The translations under genes were made by a program, and so were the position numbers. The notes under the pieces are model-generated. The model did no database searches, was not told the DNA's origin, and saw nothing but the letters and a program-made list of their open reading frames with translations. A stretch of 64,000 nucleotides of DNA, from positions 434,001-498,000 of the forward strand of contig JAEHOE010000094.1 in the NCBI GenBank assembly GCA_016858145.1. Reading direction: 5' to 3'. Of this stretch, positions 1 to 18,665 are shown piece by piece; the first letter of the stretch is position 1, and every line of letters begins with the position of its first letter. This DNA is from Edaphochlamys debaryana. Taxonomy: Eukaryota; Chlorophyta; Chlorophyceae; Chlamydomonadales.

Positions 1-422
1 TGGGTGTCAGTCATGCTGCAGTAGAGGTCCTCGAAGACCTCGCAAATCTCCGGCACCAGGGAGAGGCGGTCCTTCTCCACCAGCAGGTTCAGCCAGTTGA
101 TGGTGTATTGCTGGAAGCCCGCGTCCTTGGCGATCTTAGCCAGCACGGCCTTCTTCTTCTGGCCCTCCACAACGGGGTTCATGATCAGCTCGGCGAGCTT
201 CTTGTTCTCCTTCATCAGCGCGGCGACGGTGTCCACATCGGCGTGCACGGCCTCCAGCTTGCCCTTCTCGTCGGCAAGCTCCACCAGGGCCTTAGCATAC
301 GACTCGCTGACCTCGTTCTTGCGGGCCATCACCACGACGGCGCCGCGGCGGGCAGCCCTCGGCGCGGCGCGAGCCGACGCCTTGAAGGCGCGCTGGCCCA
401 CAACGGACTTGGCGGTCAGCAT
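1..422 (-). CDS. ATPD: Chloroplast ATP synthase delta subunit, 5' part (partial)
   Basis: Nucleus-encoded delta subunit of the chloroplast CF1Fo ATP synthase, part of the stalk that holds the catalytic head to the stator on the stromal side of the thylakoid. The ATG is the complement of 420-422. It opens an uninterrupted frame to the window edge, about 140 residues. Residues 1-31 are rich in Ala, Arg and Ser (start MLTAKSVVGQRAFKASARAA), as in an algal plastid transit peptide. The mature part begins near MARKNEVSESYAKALVEL and continues through NPVVEGQKKKAVLAKIAKDA and NWLNLLVEKDRL, the helical N-terminal domain of the OSCP/delta family. It resembles the Chlamydomonas protein closely from memory. 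The C-terminal domain lies outside the window. No intron is visible in this part. Confidence 0.93.
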   Translation of the reverse strand, partial: MLTAKSVVGQRAFKASARAAPRAARRGAVVVMARKNEVSESYAKALVELADEKGKLEAVHADVDTVAALMKENKKLAELIMNPVVEGQKKKAVLAKIAKDAGFQQYTINWLNLLVEKDRLSLVPEICEVFEDLYCSMTDT

Positions 423-3256
423 GGTTGCTAGGTAGGTGCTCGGCGCGTAAGGCGACCGAGGGCGGCAAGCGCGGGGTAGGGCAGGCGCAAGCAAAAGCAC
501 CGGTCTTCTCTTGGCCGGCCGGCTGAGACCCCCCCGCCGTACAGGATAGAATTGGCTTTGGCGTCTTTTGGGAGCACCCTCGCCCCTACCCAGCCCATTC
601 GCTAGCCTTAACAAACGCTTCTTTGAAGCGTAACAGCGATCAGACGCCTGCCCACACCGCCGAGTACCTGCGGCACCGCCGCTCGCGATTCCTGTTTTGC
701 GACGGCGGCCGAGCTTGCGACGCCCCTAGCGTGCCGCTTCTCCCCTCCTTGTTGGTTTGGTTGGAGCTAGAAAGCGACTGGGCCTGGAGGGCAGCAAAGC
801 GGCGCTGGCGGCTCCCTCGGCATGCGATGCGCCCTCGCGAGTTGGCCTACCCTTAAAGCCCCGCTGTGTTGCTGGATGTGAGGTCACCACTGCTATGCCC
901 CCTGGCCAGCGCATTCCATTCCCTCTGTGTCCCCCTGTGTGTGCCGGTCTCCCCGCTGCCCCCTGCCGTGCCCTTCCCGCACCTGCATGCCTGAACGCCG
1001 CACGGCCCCGCCTATGATTAGACTATAATCACACACACGTATACTATGGCATACCGTAAGGAATGCTGACCTATTTCTGCAAAAATGAGGCGACGGCTGA
1101 TGCACGCACCTGCGCATGTATGGGGGAAGGGGGCACTTCACAGATGAAGCCACCGCTGAGTGCAGGGCGCGTGCATTTGGGGAGAGGGCGCGGGCGGGAG
1201 GCCAGGCGAAGGGAGGTGCGCACGCAGGCCTGCGCTGCAGCACGGTACGGACGAGGGCGCAGGCGGGAGGGTGGTGCGCAGTGCGCACGCGAGCTGCGGG
1301 CCGCGGCTGGGGGCCGCGTTGGAGGCCTTGGAGATGTGGGCAAGGACCTACCCCCAACAAGGCGCCTCGCGCTACGTTGATGTCTTCTACCTACCCCCAG
1401 GTCGAGACACAGGCACACAGCGGGTGCCCCGTCTGCTTCCTGCCCTTGCCTGATTCCTGTACTATGTCACCGCGGGGCTTGGGACTGCAGTACGCTGGCT
1501 GTCAGTCACATCATACCAGAATTGCCTGATGCGCTGCTACGGTTGGTGCCCTGTGCATCCTCAAAGCCCTGCCCTGTTGCATTGGACCGGGCCCAGTCTG
1601 ACCGTAATGTAGCTATGGAGCCGCCCTCAGGGCCCGGATATGGCAACATGCTTGAGTGTGCGCATGACGTACACGCCAAGCGAGCGCACTGGGCTGTTGT
1701 GGCTGGCCGGTACGGCCTGCGCTGTGTCCCCTGGGGGCCAAGGGGGCGTGGGCCGGCGCATGCAGAACACAAAAGCTCGGCCGCTCAGCACGATGCCCGC
1801 GCCCCACGTGGCTTCTGAGCATGACGCGTCTGACCGTCAGCACCCACCGATCCACCAGGCCAGCACGTGGATCACGCGGCATGTCTGCCCCAGGCTGTGC
1901 AGGCGGTCAGGACGGGTCAAAGAAATGTGCAGCTAGCCGGGTCTGGCCCACCAGCCGGATGCGACGAGTCAGGACGGGTGACTGGCACCGCACGGTTCTA
2001 CCAGATGTTGCACAGAGCCACAGACCTGCACAGACCAACCAAGCGCGTCGCTTCGTTGATGTTCTTCTAACCTGCACTGACTCCTCCGGCTCCTGCCTTG
2101 GCTCTCCAGGGCACGCTGGGCTCCAGGCCCCCAGTCGCCGCGTGGGGCTAGCCTACATGTTCTATTGGGCCTCATGCCGGCCGCCACCGAGGGCCGCCAG
2201 CCCGCTACGCTCTCACGCTCCATGTCCAGCCTCCCCCTTGTAGCGCTCACGATCAGGGTGACTCGTGGCAATGGCTACTGATGCCCTCGTTCACATGCTG
2301 GCAGGCTGACAGGGTGCACGGTGGGCGAGTACTGGCACGCGGGCTGCTGGTGGCCCAGGGGTTAAGGCTTGCGGCGGCAAGCTCGGCGGGCAGCTGCACA
2401 GCAGGGGCTCTACTGTGGCCCTTTTGCTGTGGAGACTATGGTGCTCGCGTGCTTTCCGCCCCGGCCCCGTGAGACATGCCTGCTGAGTGGTCTCATGAAC
2501 GCCGACCTAGTCTCGGCTATCCAACGGGGCGTGGTGATACAAAGACGGCCAGAGACGCAGCATAACCGCACCATGAGACGTGGGACAAACCGAATCCGGG
2601 GTTCTTCTCTTACAGATCTAGCCCTCCTCTTCCCTCAGTTCACATCAAGTGTCGGTCGGCTGCCCCTCGGCAAACCGCCGCTGGGGAAAGCTGCAGGGCG
2701 GAGTCCTTCCCGCCGATGCCCCTAGCCGTGTGGCCCTCCAGCTAGCGACATACGATTGCGGGGATATACACATCCTCCTCGTCAGCACCGCCCGGCCTCG
2801 CGGCACCCCGACGTCACCAGTCGGCGCGGACGGCAGGCACACGCGCGCCCCAACAACCCCCTCAGCCGCTAGGTCTTCCTCTTCTCCGCAAAACTGCATG
2901 GTTGCACACTAACACACATACAGGACACGCCCTGGGGCCAGCCCTGCCATGCACCCAGGACGGCCCTCTCAACACCAGACGTGGACGGTTGCGCCGTTGA
3001 CACCCGAAGCCGCTACTCAGCAGCACCCACGCAGAGATGACATGCTACGGCAGCGACAGGGGAGCCAGACGGAGCGGCGTTCCCAGCCGCCGTCCCCGCG
3101 GGGGACCAGCGGCAAACCACGGCCAGAGATCCACCAAGCGAGAGCGGCGAGGCAGCCAGCGCCGGCGCGGTCCAGCTACGGAAGCAGCTGCACGCAGCAA
3201 CGACGCCAGAGGTCCCCGCCGCCTCCGCAGCTCCCTCAAAGACACCAAGCAGGCGC
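423..3256. other. Intergenic region between ATPD 5' end and LHCA3 3' end
   Basis: No gene is supported here. Bases 423-600 should hold the ATPD 5' UTR and promoter, but no clear TATA box was seen. Open frames are short and lack the third-position G/C bias of real exons. Two fragments belong to dispersed repeat families. One is around 1370-1395 and 2045-2070 (TTGATGT followed by TTCTA). The other is around 1912-1950 (TGTGCAGCTAGCCGGGTCTG). A TTACA (TGTAA on the minus strand) at 2610-2614 could be the LHCA3 poly(A) signal, about 640 bases past the stop. Confidence 0.5.
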
Positions 3257-5278
3257 TTACGAGCTGCCGAAGGCCTTGCCTGTAGGCGAGGGAACAGCGC
3301 ATGCACGCGTTAGCCGCTTGGACACGGACAAGATGGCACAGCAGCAGGAAGACTATTCCTGCAGAAATGATGCAGAAAGGACTCACTGAAGTTGGTCAGG
3401 ATGTTGTTGTTGACGGGGTCGGACAGGTGGTCCACCAGGTTCTGGAACGGGCCGACCTGGGTCAGGGTGGCCTGGGAGCCGTAGCCCCAGACGGCGAGCA
3501 TGGCCTGGAGGGCGGGAACAGGAGAGGGGTCAGAACGCGCTCGAGGACTGAGCAAAGCATCGCTAGTAGGAAGCACATTGGCTAGCTAAATTGCAGCTCG
3601 ACCCAACACCCACCAGGCGGCCGTTGCGGATCTCGTTGGTCTTGAGCTTCTTCATCTCAGCCTCGTCCTTGCCCAGGCTCAGCATGTTGAACCAGGGGCC
3701 GCCTGAACGGATCACGAGGGGAGGGCACCCGTCAGCAACCAAGCCCAGCTGCATACAAAACAGTCCGCACATACACGAAAGCCCACAGCGTCAACCAACG
3801 CGGCAGTCGAGCCCGGCAGGATCCCGCTCAGTGGCCTCCTCACCGGGGTAGGCGGGGTCGCCAGAGCCCTTGAAGGCAGCCTCCATGCCCAGGAAGTACT
3901 GCTGGCCCATGGAGCCGGGGTACTTGTAGTCCTGCAAACACCAGCAATCCGGCAACACTTAGTACGGTGCGAGTCCCTCAACGGCTGTGGCCCAGTGCCT
4001 AAGCCCCCTTAGGCTGGCCCTGCTCCCCGCCGTTCAATCCAGCTCCACCCTACCGACCACTCCATTCGCACCTGGAGACGGCGCAGCTCAGCGAAGTTCA
4101 TGAGCACAATCTCCACGTAGAACAGGGCGTAGGGGTCCATCCAGTACTCGTAGGTGCCGCCGGAGGGCACCACGCCGGTGCGGAACCAGGGCATGTTGGT
4201 GGCCGGGGGAATGGCGCCCATGGCACCCAGGATCTCGGGGCCAATCATGCCCACGGCGCCGAGCATGGCCCAGCGGCAGTGGAACACCTCGCTGTAGCGC
4301 AGCCACTCGGGGGTGATGAATCCGCCGCTGTTCACGGGGTCCAGCAGGCCGAGGGGGTCAAAGCCGAAGTCCTGTAGGGGTTAAATGATGGGGGGGGGGG
4401 CATGGGGACGGCCGTGTGAGCACACCATCAAGGCTGCATAGGCGTGCAGCTGACAGCACGTGATTCTTCATGTGTGTGCTGCGTCTTCATTGCGGGCTGC
4501 AGAAAGAAACCGCCGCGAGCGATGCCAATGATCGACGACGAGCTGCGCCGGCCAGACACCCCAGGCCCGGATGTGCGAGCCCGTACAACTATAGACTTAA
4601 TCAGAAACACAGGCATGCAGGTCCCAAACTGCTGTGTTGAGGCTGCTCGTCGTCGCAAGCGCTCCCGAGCTGCACCGTCACGCCGGTCGCCGACGCCGGC
4701 CCAGAATGCAGTGGCCTGCTCGTGACTTGTTGCATCGATTACGCCAAGGCTGCGTGATGGTGAGGCAAGTCGTAGTCCCCAGTCGCCCGCGATGCAAGGC
4801 CCGCACTCACGCCGGGCTTCGAGCCATCCAGGTAGGACAGCGAAGAGTTGGACGCACCGATGAACAGGTAGTCCTTCGAGCGGTCCACCTGCGTTGCGGA
4901 TAGCGTAGGTGGATCAGGCGACCCCCCTCGCCAACTCGCAATCATCACCGACGCGCGAGCCGTCCCAGCTGCTCGCCCCGCCACGATCTCGCACCTTGGC
5001 GACGGACTTCTCCTCGGCGCGGCACACGAGGCGCGACCGGTTGGCCTTGGCCGGCCGGGCGGCCTTGGCGCTGAAAGCGGCCTGCAAGCCAATGGGAACC
5101 GACCGACCGGTCAGCACGCGCTGCTCCTCGCATCAGCCAAGCGACCAGTAGCTATACACATGTCCAAAGCGACAGGCTGCTCAGCTGCTCTACTACTGGC
5201 GTTGCTCGCCCATGTTGCGGGCCCTATCAGAGCTGGGCGCTGCGCTAGGGCAGTCACCTGCTTCTGGAGGAGCATCAT
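3257..5278 (-). CDS. LHCA3: Photosystem I chlorophyll a/b-binding antenna protein Lhca3
   Basis: Light-harvesting protein of the LHCI belt of photosystem I, in the thylakoid membrane. Eight exons fit phase and GT-AG rules on the minus strand: 5258-5278, 4995-5120, 4811-4888, 4072-4371, 3844-3931, 3614-3702, 3387-3504 and 3257-3279, giving 280 residues. Exon 1 encodes MMLLQKQ and exon 2 the rest of a basic transit peptide ending near [13 protein letters not shown]. The Lhca3 signature follows: [20 protein letters not shown], then helix 1 with [20 protein letters not shown], the middle helix with [14 protein letters not shown] and [10 protein letters not shown], helix 3 with [19 protein letters not shown], and the end [11 protein letters not shown] followed by SKAFGSS and stop. 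The conserved pigment-binding ExxxxR/NGR motifs are present. ATG exon 1 was chosen because the GTG at 5117 and the ATG at 5133 give no in-frame methionine start. The last 23-base exon is inferred from phase and its acceptor. Confidence 0.9.
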
Positions 5279-5587
5279 GGTGCCGACGGTGACGTTTGGG
5301 GGGCACTGCAGGTGTCCACGCGAACGTGCGAGTGCTGGGGCTCACCGAACCAAAGTGGCAGTGCAAGCCGATCGTACGGCAATGCGGAGATCTCGCCCAT
5401 GTCTCTTCCCTCCTCTCTTGCGCGCTGGCTCGGCCGTCCCCGCTGACCGCAGCGGTGAACAGCACACAGAAGCACCGGCCTGACTCGGCTCCCCGAGGGC
5501 CCTCGGGCGCGGCGCGGACCGGGGCGAGACGGCGCATGCCGATTGCGCTGAGCCGCCTTCGACGCCCGCTCTGCGCCGTGCCGAAGA
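5279..5587 (-). promoter_or_regulatory. LHCA3 5' UTR and proximal promoter, duplicated at 7888-8190
   Basis: This is the sequence directly upstream of LHCA3 exon 1. Position gives its role; no TATA box or named element was identified. The whole stretch, together with exon 1 and part of intron 1 (5200-5278), recurs in direct orientation at 7803-8190 with only scattered substitutions and small indels, for example at 5223 and around 5497-5512. Confidence 0.5.
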
Positions 5588-5628
5588 CAGCTAACTCGCA
5601 CGCAGTAGCGCTCCAGTGCGAGTCAATT

Positions 5629-6420
5629 CGCTTGCCACTCGGTTGGGCCACTGAGCGCGACCGCCGACGCTACACGGTCCCGCGGGTCCAGCAAGCAGCG
5701 GGGAAGCCGGGCGGCCATAACCTGGCGTTGCTCCGGTCTTACAGGGGGACAGCGTCATGAAGAGGTGGAACATTTGTTGACGTCGGTAGGGGAGAGTGGG
5801 GCCCGCTGGAGCGTGAGGGGAGGGAGGGGCCCTGCGCATCCAAACAGCAGATGTTCCCTTCCCTGGCCACGCGTGTCCCTGGTACCTGTGCGGGGTACCT
5901 TGCGGGTGCTTCTCCCTCCGTACTCCACGCATCCTTGCTGGCAGCAAGCAGCTTCGGTAGCGGTGCAGACTGGTGGAACACGGATTGGAGGGCGTTTCGT
6001 GCAGCGGACGCAGGGGAGGCGGCTGGGGTGGCGGTTGTGCGGTACACAGTGCCCTGCTGGACCCCCCTGCCTGCCCAACCCGCTTGGAGGACCGAGCCCC
6101 GGTCCCGCCCTTTCCAGGCGGTCTGGTTCAGCCCTTTCGGCCTCATTCTTCGTCTTGCGTTTCTTGGGGCCAGCAGAAGCCTGCACACGGTACACTGCGC
6201 CGCCTTCTGCCTTCCTCTGACGATGCTAGGACGCATGCCTACGCACGTTCCGGCGGGCAGGCCTGCTGCCCTTCATCGGGACGCTTTGCTTCCCCCTTCT
6301 CGCCCCCTTTTGATGGGTTCTGGTGGCTAGGCAGCAACATCAGCTTGCGTCTGATAGTCTTACACGGGCAAGGGCATCCGCTGCATACGGGCCGAGGCCC
6401 TAAGGACGAAAGGGCCATCT
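5629..6420. repeat. LHCA3-upstream repeat B, copy 1
   Basis: This stretch matches the reverse complement of 8218-8830 at high identity by eye. Copy 1 carries about 180 extra bases (roughly 5850-6030) that are absent from copy 2. On its minus strand a frame beginning near 6195 contains ASAGPKKRKTKNEAERAEPD, and the same peptide is readable on the plus strand of copy 2. Whether that peptide is ever made is unknown. No transposase, reverse transcriptase or terminal inverted repeat was recognised. Confidence 0.75.
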
Positions 6421-6564
6421 CCACTTGCACGCCCTGCAGCTCTACCGAGAAACCGACTCAGCCGAAGGCCCCCTCGCCTCGCCCCACGTGCGGGCAAGCC
6501 GCGTTACCACAAGCGACCGTATGCATGGTCGTCTCCCAGAGGCCTGGGTTGGGGAGGAAGATCC

Positions 6565-6566
<2 letters not shown>

Positions 6567-6604
<38 letters not shown>
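6567..6604 (+). repeat. (GT)19 microsatellite
   Basis: Perfect dinucleotide run of 38 bases in the LHCA3-ubiquitin intergenic region. Confidence 0.97.
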
Positions 6605-6607
<3 letters not shown>

Positions 6608-7802
6608 GGAGGGGGGTTGTTCTCTGCACTGAGTGTATGCGCGAAGAAGTCCAGCCAGTCAATATTAGCCGGGCCTCACCATTGCCGTGCTCTCCGGGAC
6701 TAGGTACCAGACGTTGAGAGGGAGAGGGCGTTGGAGGGCGAGGGGCCGGACGGGCCGGAGCACAGGAGAGGCGGTTGAGGAAGGGGGGCACAGGCAGGGC
6801 GGCGAGGACGCGCGCCGCTTACCAGATGTCCGAGCCCTGCAAACCAATGAAACGATGCTGTGGTCCCGCCCTTACGGTAGGTGCTCCGTCACTGACGCCA
6901 GCCGTGGACCCTCCGTGGTGACGGTTATATCTCTGAGCGAAGTGGGAGCAAGACGCCCCCAAAGGAAGTTGTGGGCCAGCCCTCATTTCTGCCTGGAAGC
7001 ACACATCCCTTTGGCCCACGGCCCGCGCGCATCCGTAGCACGCAACTCCCGGTCTGCGGTGGAACCTTGAGCGGCCTCAGGCCAACCATTGGGTCAGTCA
7101 GTCCGCAGCGCTCAGGGTCCCGCCCGCCGTGTTGAGGCGATAGGTAGAGAGATCACACAACCTGGTGAGGCGAGCCGGTGATGGGGATTACGATTGAGAA
7201 GGCCCGCCAATCGTTGGGTCGGCCGCAGGGCTACCACGGGGGCCAGGCACGTTCACGCCCCCTTGCTTGTTGCTTACCTCGTTGCATCCGGCTGGTGGAC
7301 CAGACCCGGCTAGTTGCACGTTGCATTGGCCCCCTTGTGTAGGCGCTTGCTCCCATGCTGCCAAGTTGGCTCACCCCTGGCAGAGTGGGAGGCGACGGTC
7401 AAGCTGACACCGTCAGTCCCCGTCCCACCGGATAAAGCCGCGCCCCCGCAGGAACAGCCCCTCATGCACCGGCTGTGGCCCCGAAGTCCGCCTCCCGCCC
7501 TGAGGTGGGTCGTTTGGCCCCGGCGTGCAGCGCTGTGACCCCAAGGGGCTCGCTTCTCGCTACGGTGATGTCTTCTAACCCCAAGGGGCCGCTTCATTGT
7601 GAGCACCAAGGGATGGTGGCGGCGGTGCCTACCACCTCTTGGCTGCCGCACCCCCATGCCCCATCCACATCATGGGCCTTGCCTTGGGGCGGTGGAGGCC
7701 GGGGTCCGGAGGGGCATGTGCGGCATGCGTGTGGTCATGGGTTCACACATTTCAGTGGCACTAGTATTTGCGGTATTCGTGCGGCCCTAGTGATTGCGGT
7801 AC
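6605..7802. other. Intergenic stretch with a dispersed-repeat fragment
   Basis: No gene is supported. Around 7498-7545 the translated string EVGRLAPACSAVTP resembles EVGRLAPAFSAVTP, read on the minus strand around 36360-36425. This marks a dispersed repeat family and not a local gene. Near 7557-7575 the string GGTGATGTCTTCTAACC resembles repeats at about 1376 and 2052. Confidence 0.5.
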
Positions 7803-8190
7803 ACGTTGCCCATGTTGCGGGCGCTATCAGAGCTGGGCGCTGCGCTAGGGCAGTCACCTGCTTCTGGAGGAGCATCATGGTGCCGACGGTGACGTTTGGG
7901 GGGCACTGCAGGTGTCCACGCGAACGTGCGAGTGCTGGGGCTCACCGAACCAAAGTGGCAGTGCAAGCCGATCGTACGGCAATGCGGAGATCTCGCCCAT
8001 GTCTCTTCCCTCCTCTCTCGCGCGCTGGCTCGGCCGTCCCCGCTGACTGCAGCGGTGAACAGCACAAAGAAGCACCGGCCCGACTCGGCTCCCCGAGGGC
8101 GGCCCTCGGGCGCGCCGCGGACGGGGGCGAGACGGCGCATGCCGATTGCGCTGAGCCGCCTTCGACGCCCGCGCTGCGCCGTGCCGAAGA
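7803..8190 (-). pseudogene. Duplicated LHCA3 promoter, exon 1 and partial intron 1 (gene fragment)
   Basis: Direct copy of 5200-5587. It includes the ATGATG start, the seven-codon first exon (complement of about 7861-7881) and its GT donor, but no second exon or any other LHCA3 exon follows. It therefore cannot make an antenna protein. It could still work as a promoter firing leftwards, or simply be inert. Identity is high, so the duplication looks recent. Confidence 0.75.
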
Positions 8191-8217
8191 TGTCCGGCGT
8201 GGCGGCCGCTGGCGTGG

Positions 8218-8830
8218 ACATGGCCCTTTGGCCCTCGGCCCGTATGCAGCTGACGCGCTTGTCCGTGTAGACCAACAGACGAAAGCTGATGGTGCTGCCT
8301 AGCCACCAGAACCCATCAAAAGGGGGCGAGAAGGAGGAAGCAAAGCGTCCCGATGAAGGGCGGCAGGCCTGCCCGCGGGAACGTGCGCAGGCATGCGTCC
8401 TAGCATCGTCAGAGGAAGGCAGAAGGCGGCGCTGTGTACCGTGTGCAGGCTTCTGCTGGCCCCAAGAAACGCAAGACGAAGAATGAGGCCGAAAGGGCTG
8501 AACCCGATCGCCTGGAAAGGGCGGGGCCGGGGCTCGGTCCTCCAAGCGGGTTGGGCAGGCAGGGGGGTCCAGCAGGGCACTGTGTACTGGCCTACCGCAC
8601 AACCGCATCTGCTGTTGGGATGCCCAGGGACCCTCCCTCCCCTCACGCTCCAGCGGGCCCCACTCTCCCCTACCGACGTCAACAAGTGTCCCACCTCTTC
8701 ATGACGCTGTCCCCCTGTAAGACCGGAGCAACGCCAGGTTATGGCCGTCCGGCTTCCCCGCTGCTTGCGGGACCCGCGGGACCGTGCAGCGTCGGCGGTC
8801 GCGCTCAGTGGCCCAACCGAGTGGCAAGCG
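8218..8830. repeat. LHCA3-upstream repeat B, inverted copy 2
   Basis: Reverse complement of 5629-6420 lacking the roughly 180-base internal segment. It lies immediately beside the copied promoter, so the second locus has promoter copy and flank in opposite relative orientation to the original. The plus strand carries the same GPKKRKTKNEAERAEPDRLE reading as copy 1. Confidence 0.75.
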
Positions 8831-16431
<7,601 letters not shown>

Positions 16432-16499
16432 AGGCCGGGTGTGCTGGCTTGCCTGTTGATGTGGTTGGCGAATTGCTTGGACGCATCATCTCTGGGCTC

Positions 16500-16504
16500 T
16501 GTAA
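16500..16504 (+). terminator. Poly(A) signal TGTAA of polyubiquitin
   Basis: TGTAA, the usual volvocine algal polyadenylation signal, lies about 70 bases after the ubiquitin stop codon. Confidence 0.6.
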
Positions 16505-17026
16505 CATTACGCGCTATCAATCCGTGCCTGTGCCATCGACTCAGCTCGCTACAAAGAGTGATCCAGCTTGGGCTTGTGCTGTGTCGGGGCGGTCAGGGAC
16601 AGCCGGTGAGGGGGTGGCGGGCATGGCACCAACGTCTCAGCACCCAGCATGCTGTGCATACACCTGTCCATCAACATCATGCAACATCCGTGTCTGAAAG
16701 GAGGTGGTCTTACAACATTTGCTAGAGGCCTTGCTTTGAGGGGGACTCGACCTTACTTAGTGCTGTCATCCAGTTCCCTGCCACAGACGGGTTGCTCAGC
16801 TTGCGTGAGGGCGTAATGCGTATGGGACGGTGAGACCTAGCTCAGGAGGCCACGCTGGGCCACGCGGGAATGCAGAGGGGTGAGGGCCGAGCATGTGCTG
16901 CGTGGCGCTTTCGCTCCGTTGTTCTGACATACCTCAACTCCGTAACAATCAGACTCAAACAGCCGCTGCCCCAGCTAGTAAGCCACGCTGCAACCGCGAC
17001 GGATTACGACTGCCAAGCCAGTAAAC

Positions 17027-17598
17027 ATGGCTACGCTTGACCAGCTTCATGAGCTTGCGGGGAAGGGTCAGGAGCAGCTGCAAGAAGTAGTCGCAGTCGT
17101 GCGGCAGCTGTTCGCTGTGCTGGGCTTCGGAAAGGCCGGCGATGCATACTCGCTCCAGCGTCAGCTTGAGCTTCAGCAACAGTACATTACGGCCATGGCT
17201 TCTCTGAAGACCACGCTTACGGAGTGCTGCTCACTGGCTGCTGCCCAGGCGGCGAGCGATGCGCGCGCGGGTGAGCAGATCGCAAGGGCGTTCTCGTCAG
17301 TGCGCCGTTGTTGCAGGGCAGTGCTTCGCGGGTACTCGCTCGTCGTGTAGGAATGTCAGGGCGCCCAGGCGTTCCACGCCTGCCCACCACAGATACCCAG
17401 GTCAGCCCCATCGAGGCGCCCCAGGCCGCGGCGGAGGCGCTCACGGCCCGCGCAACGCAGCTGCAGACGGAGCTCGGCCTCCGCAACGAGGTGGTCAAGC
17501 AGCTCATTGACCAGCTGCGACAGATGCTGGAGTCGATGTGCATGTGGGAGTCCCACCGCCACGCGCTGGAGAAGCTCAAGCTGGCCGAGGGGCACTGA
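17027..17598 (+). CDS. MED30: Mediator complex subunit 30-like protein
   Basis: Two exons, 17027-17270 and 17393-17598, join in phase at a GT-AG intron of 122 bases to give 149 residues. The protein is almost all helical. An N-terminal segment (LHELAGKGQEQLQEVVAVVR) is followed by a second helix (LQRQLELQQQYITAMASLK), then a PIEA linker. The C-terminal helix reads LRNEVVKQLIDQLRQMLESM. The order and spacing match MED30, whose C-terminal helix has the same LKQIMDQLR-type core and whose middle also carries a Pro-Ile-Pro-type linker. MED30 belongs to the Mediator head and links transcription factors to RNA polymerase II. The identification rests on remembered family pattern, not a search; another small coiled-coil protein is possible. 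Confidence 0.65.
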
Positions 17599-17888
17599 GA
17601 TGCCCGCCGCCCAGCGTCAGCCGACGTCTCGGCCAGTTGTGATCAAGCACCTTGCATTCGCATGCCGCCAGCATGGGGTCTCTACGAGGCATGACGCGGA
17701 CGCCCTGGACGTCCGGCACCATCATGCTCGTGCGGCTGTGAGGGGCGCCCGGCCTCAATAGCCGACTTCCCTCAGCCGAGACGGGACGGTACACTGCTTG
17801 TGCAATGGCAGCTCGGTGGCCGTGGCCATGTGGGTCGGCGTGGGACGGCGAAGCCAAGTGCAGGGCCCCTGCGGCGGCCAGCTGCTGA

Positions 17889-18665
17889 GTGTCCACACCG
17901 GCCTCTGCCCGCACGCCGCCCCAGCCTCGACTTCCGCACTCCCGACACTGCTTCTGCCGTGGCGGCCCGACTCCCGTGGCCATGTGGGTCGGCCGCCTGC
18001 TGCCAAGGTGGCTACCGTGCCCCTCACGCCACCGCAGCGTCGGCCGCCGCCCCCGGCATCAACGGCGACAGCTCCGGACGCGACCCCCCGAAGGCTGCAG
18101 GCCCCCCGTCCGCACGCGTGGACACGCCCCGGCCCCGGCCCCCGCCCCTGACGCAGCCCAGAGCGCGCTTCAAACGCCACCCGCGGGGCCGGTGGCTGCA
18201 GGGCGGCGGGGCTGCAGCGCCGGCAGCCGCCGTCTGCACCGGTCTGTAGCGGACTGCGGCCCCGACGGCGGCGCCGCCTCTGGGCCCAAGCAGGGTGCCG
18301 GCAGGCGCGAGGCGCGGGGACACAGCGCAGCACTGCAGCCGAGCAGCCGTGGGGCGGGGAGCGGGGCGCAGGCCCCGCTGGGGCCCAACGGCCAACGGTC
18401 GGGGGCCTCCGTGCCTGGCTTGGCGGTCACGGGCGGGGAGAGCCGCCTGGGTCCAGCGCGGTCAGCCGCTGCCTCGCTCACCCAGGGCCTCGGCCTCGGC
18501 CCCTGCTGTGGCGCGCTTGGGCCGCTGCTGCGCCCGGGCACGGCCCCGGGTGCCTCGGCCCCGCACGGACGCATGGGAGGCCACCTCACGGCCCCCGGTC
18601 GAGGGGTGCTGCTTGGCGCTCAGCTGCGCTTCGGGGGCACGGGCGGTTGGGGACTGAGCGCTTAG
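17889..18665 (+). CDS. Possible low-complexity ORF, unknown
   Basis: Open frame of up to 258 codons ending at TAG 18665. From about 18258 onward the third codon positions are strongly G or C, and the product is rich in Gly, Ala, Ser and Pro. No domain is recognised. The stretch is extremely GC-rich, which alone can keep frames open, and two other frames are open in its first part. It may be an exon, a read-through of GC-rich DNA, or nothing. Confidence 0.22.
   Translation: MSTPASARTPPQPRLPHSRHCFCRGGPTPVAMWVGRLLPRWLPCPSRHRSVGRRPRHQRRQLRTRPPEGCRPPVRTRGHAPAPAPAPDAAQSALQTPPAGPVAAGRRGCSAGSRRLHRSVADCGPDGGAASGPKQGAGRREARGHSAALQPSSRGAGSGAQAPLGPNGQRSGASVPGLAVTGGESRLGPARSAAASLTQGLGLGPCCGALGPLLRPGTAPGASAPHGRMGGHLTAPGRGVLLGAQLRFGGTGGWGLSA

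Noticed and set aside
4945..5133. ATG at 5133 or GTG at 5117 as the LHCA3 start
   Set aside because: The ATG is in the wrong frame and the GTG frame has a stop just upstream; exon 1 at 5258-5278 gives an in-phase ATG.
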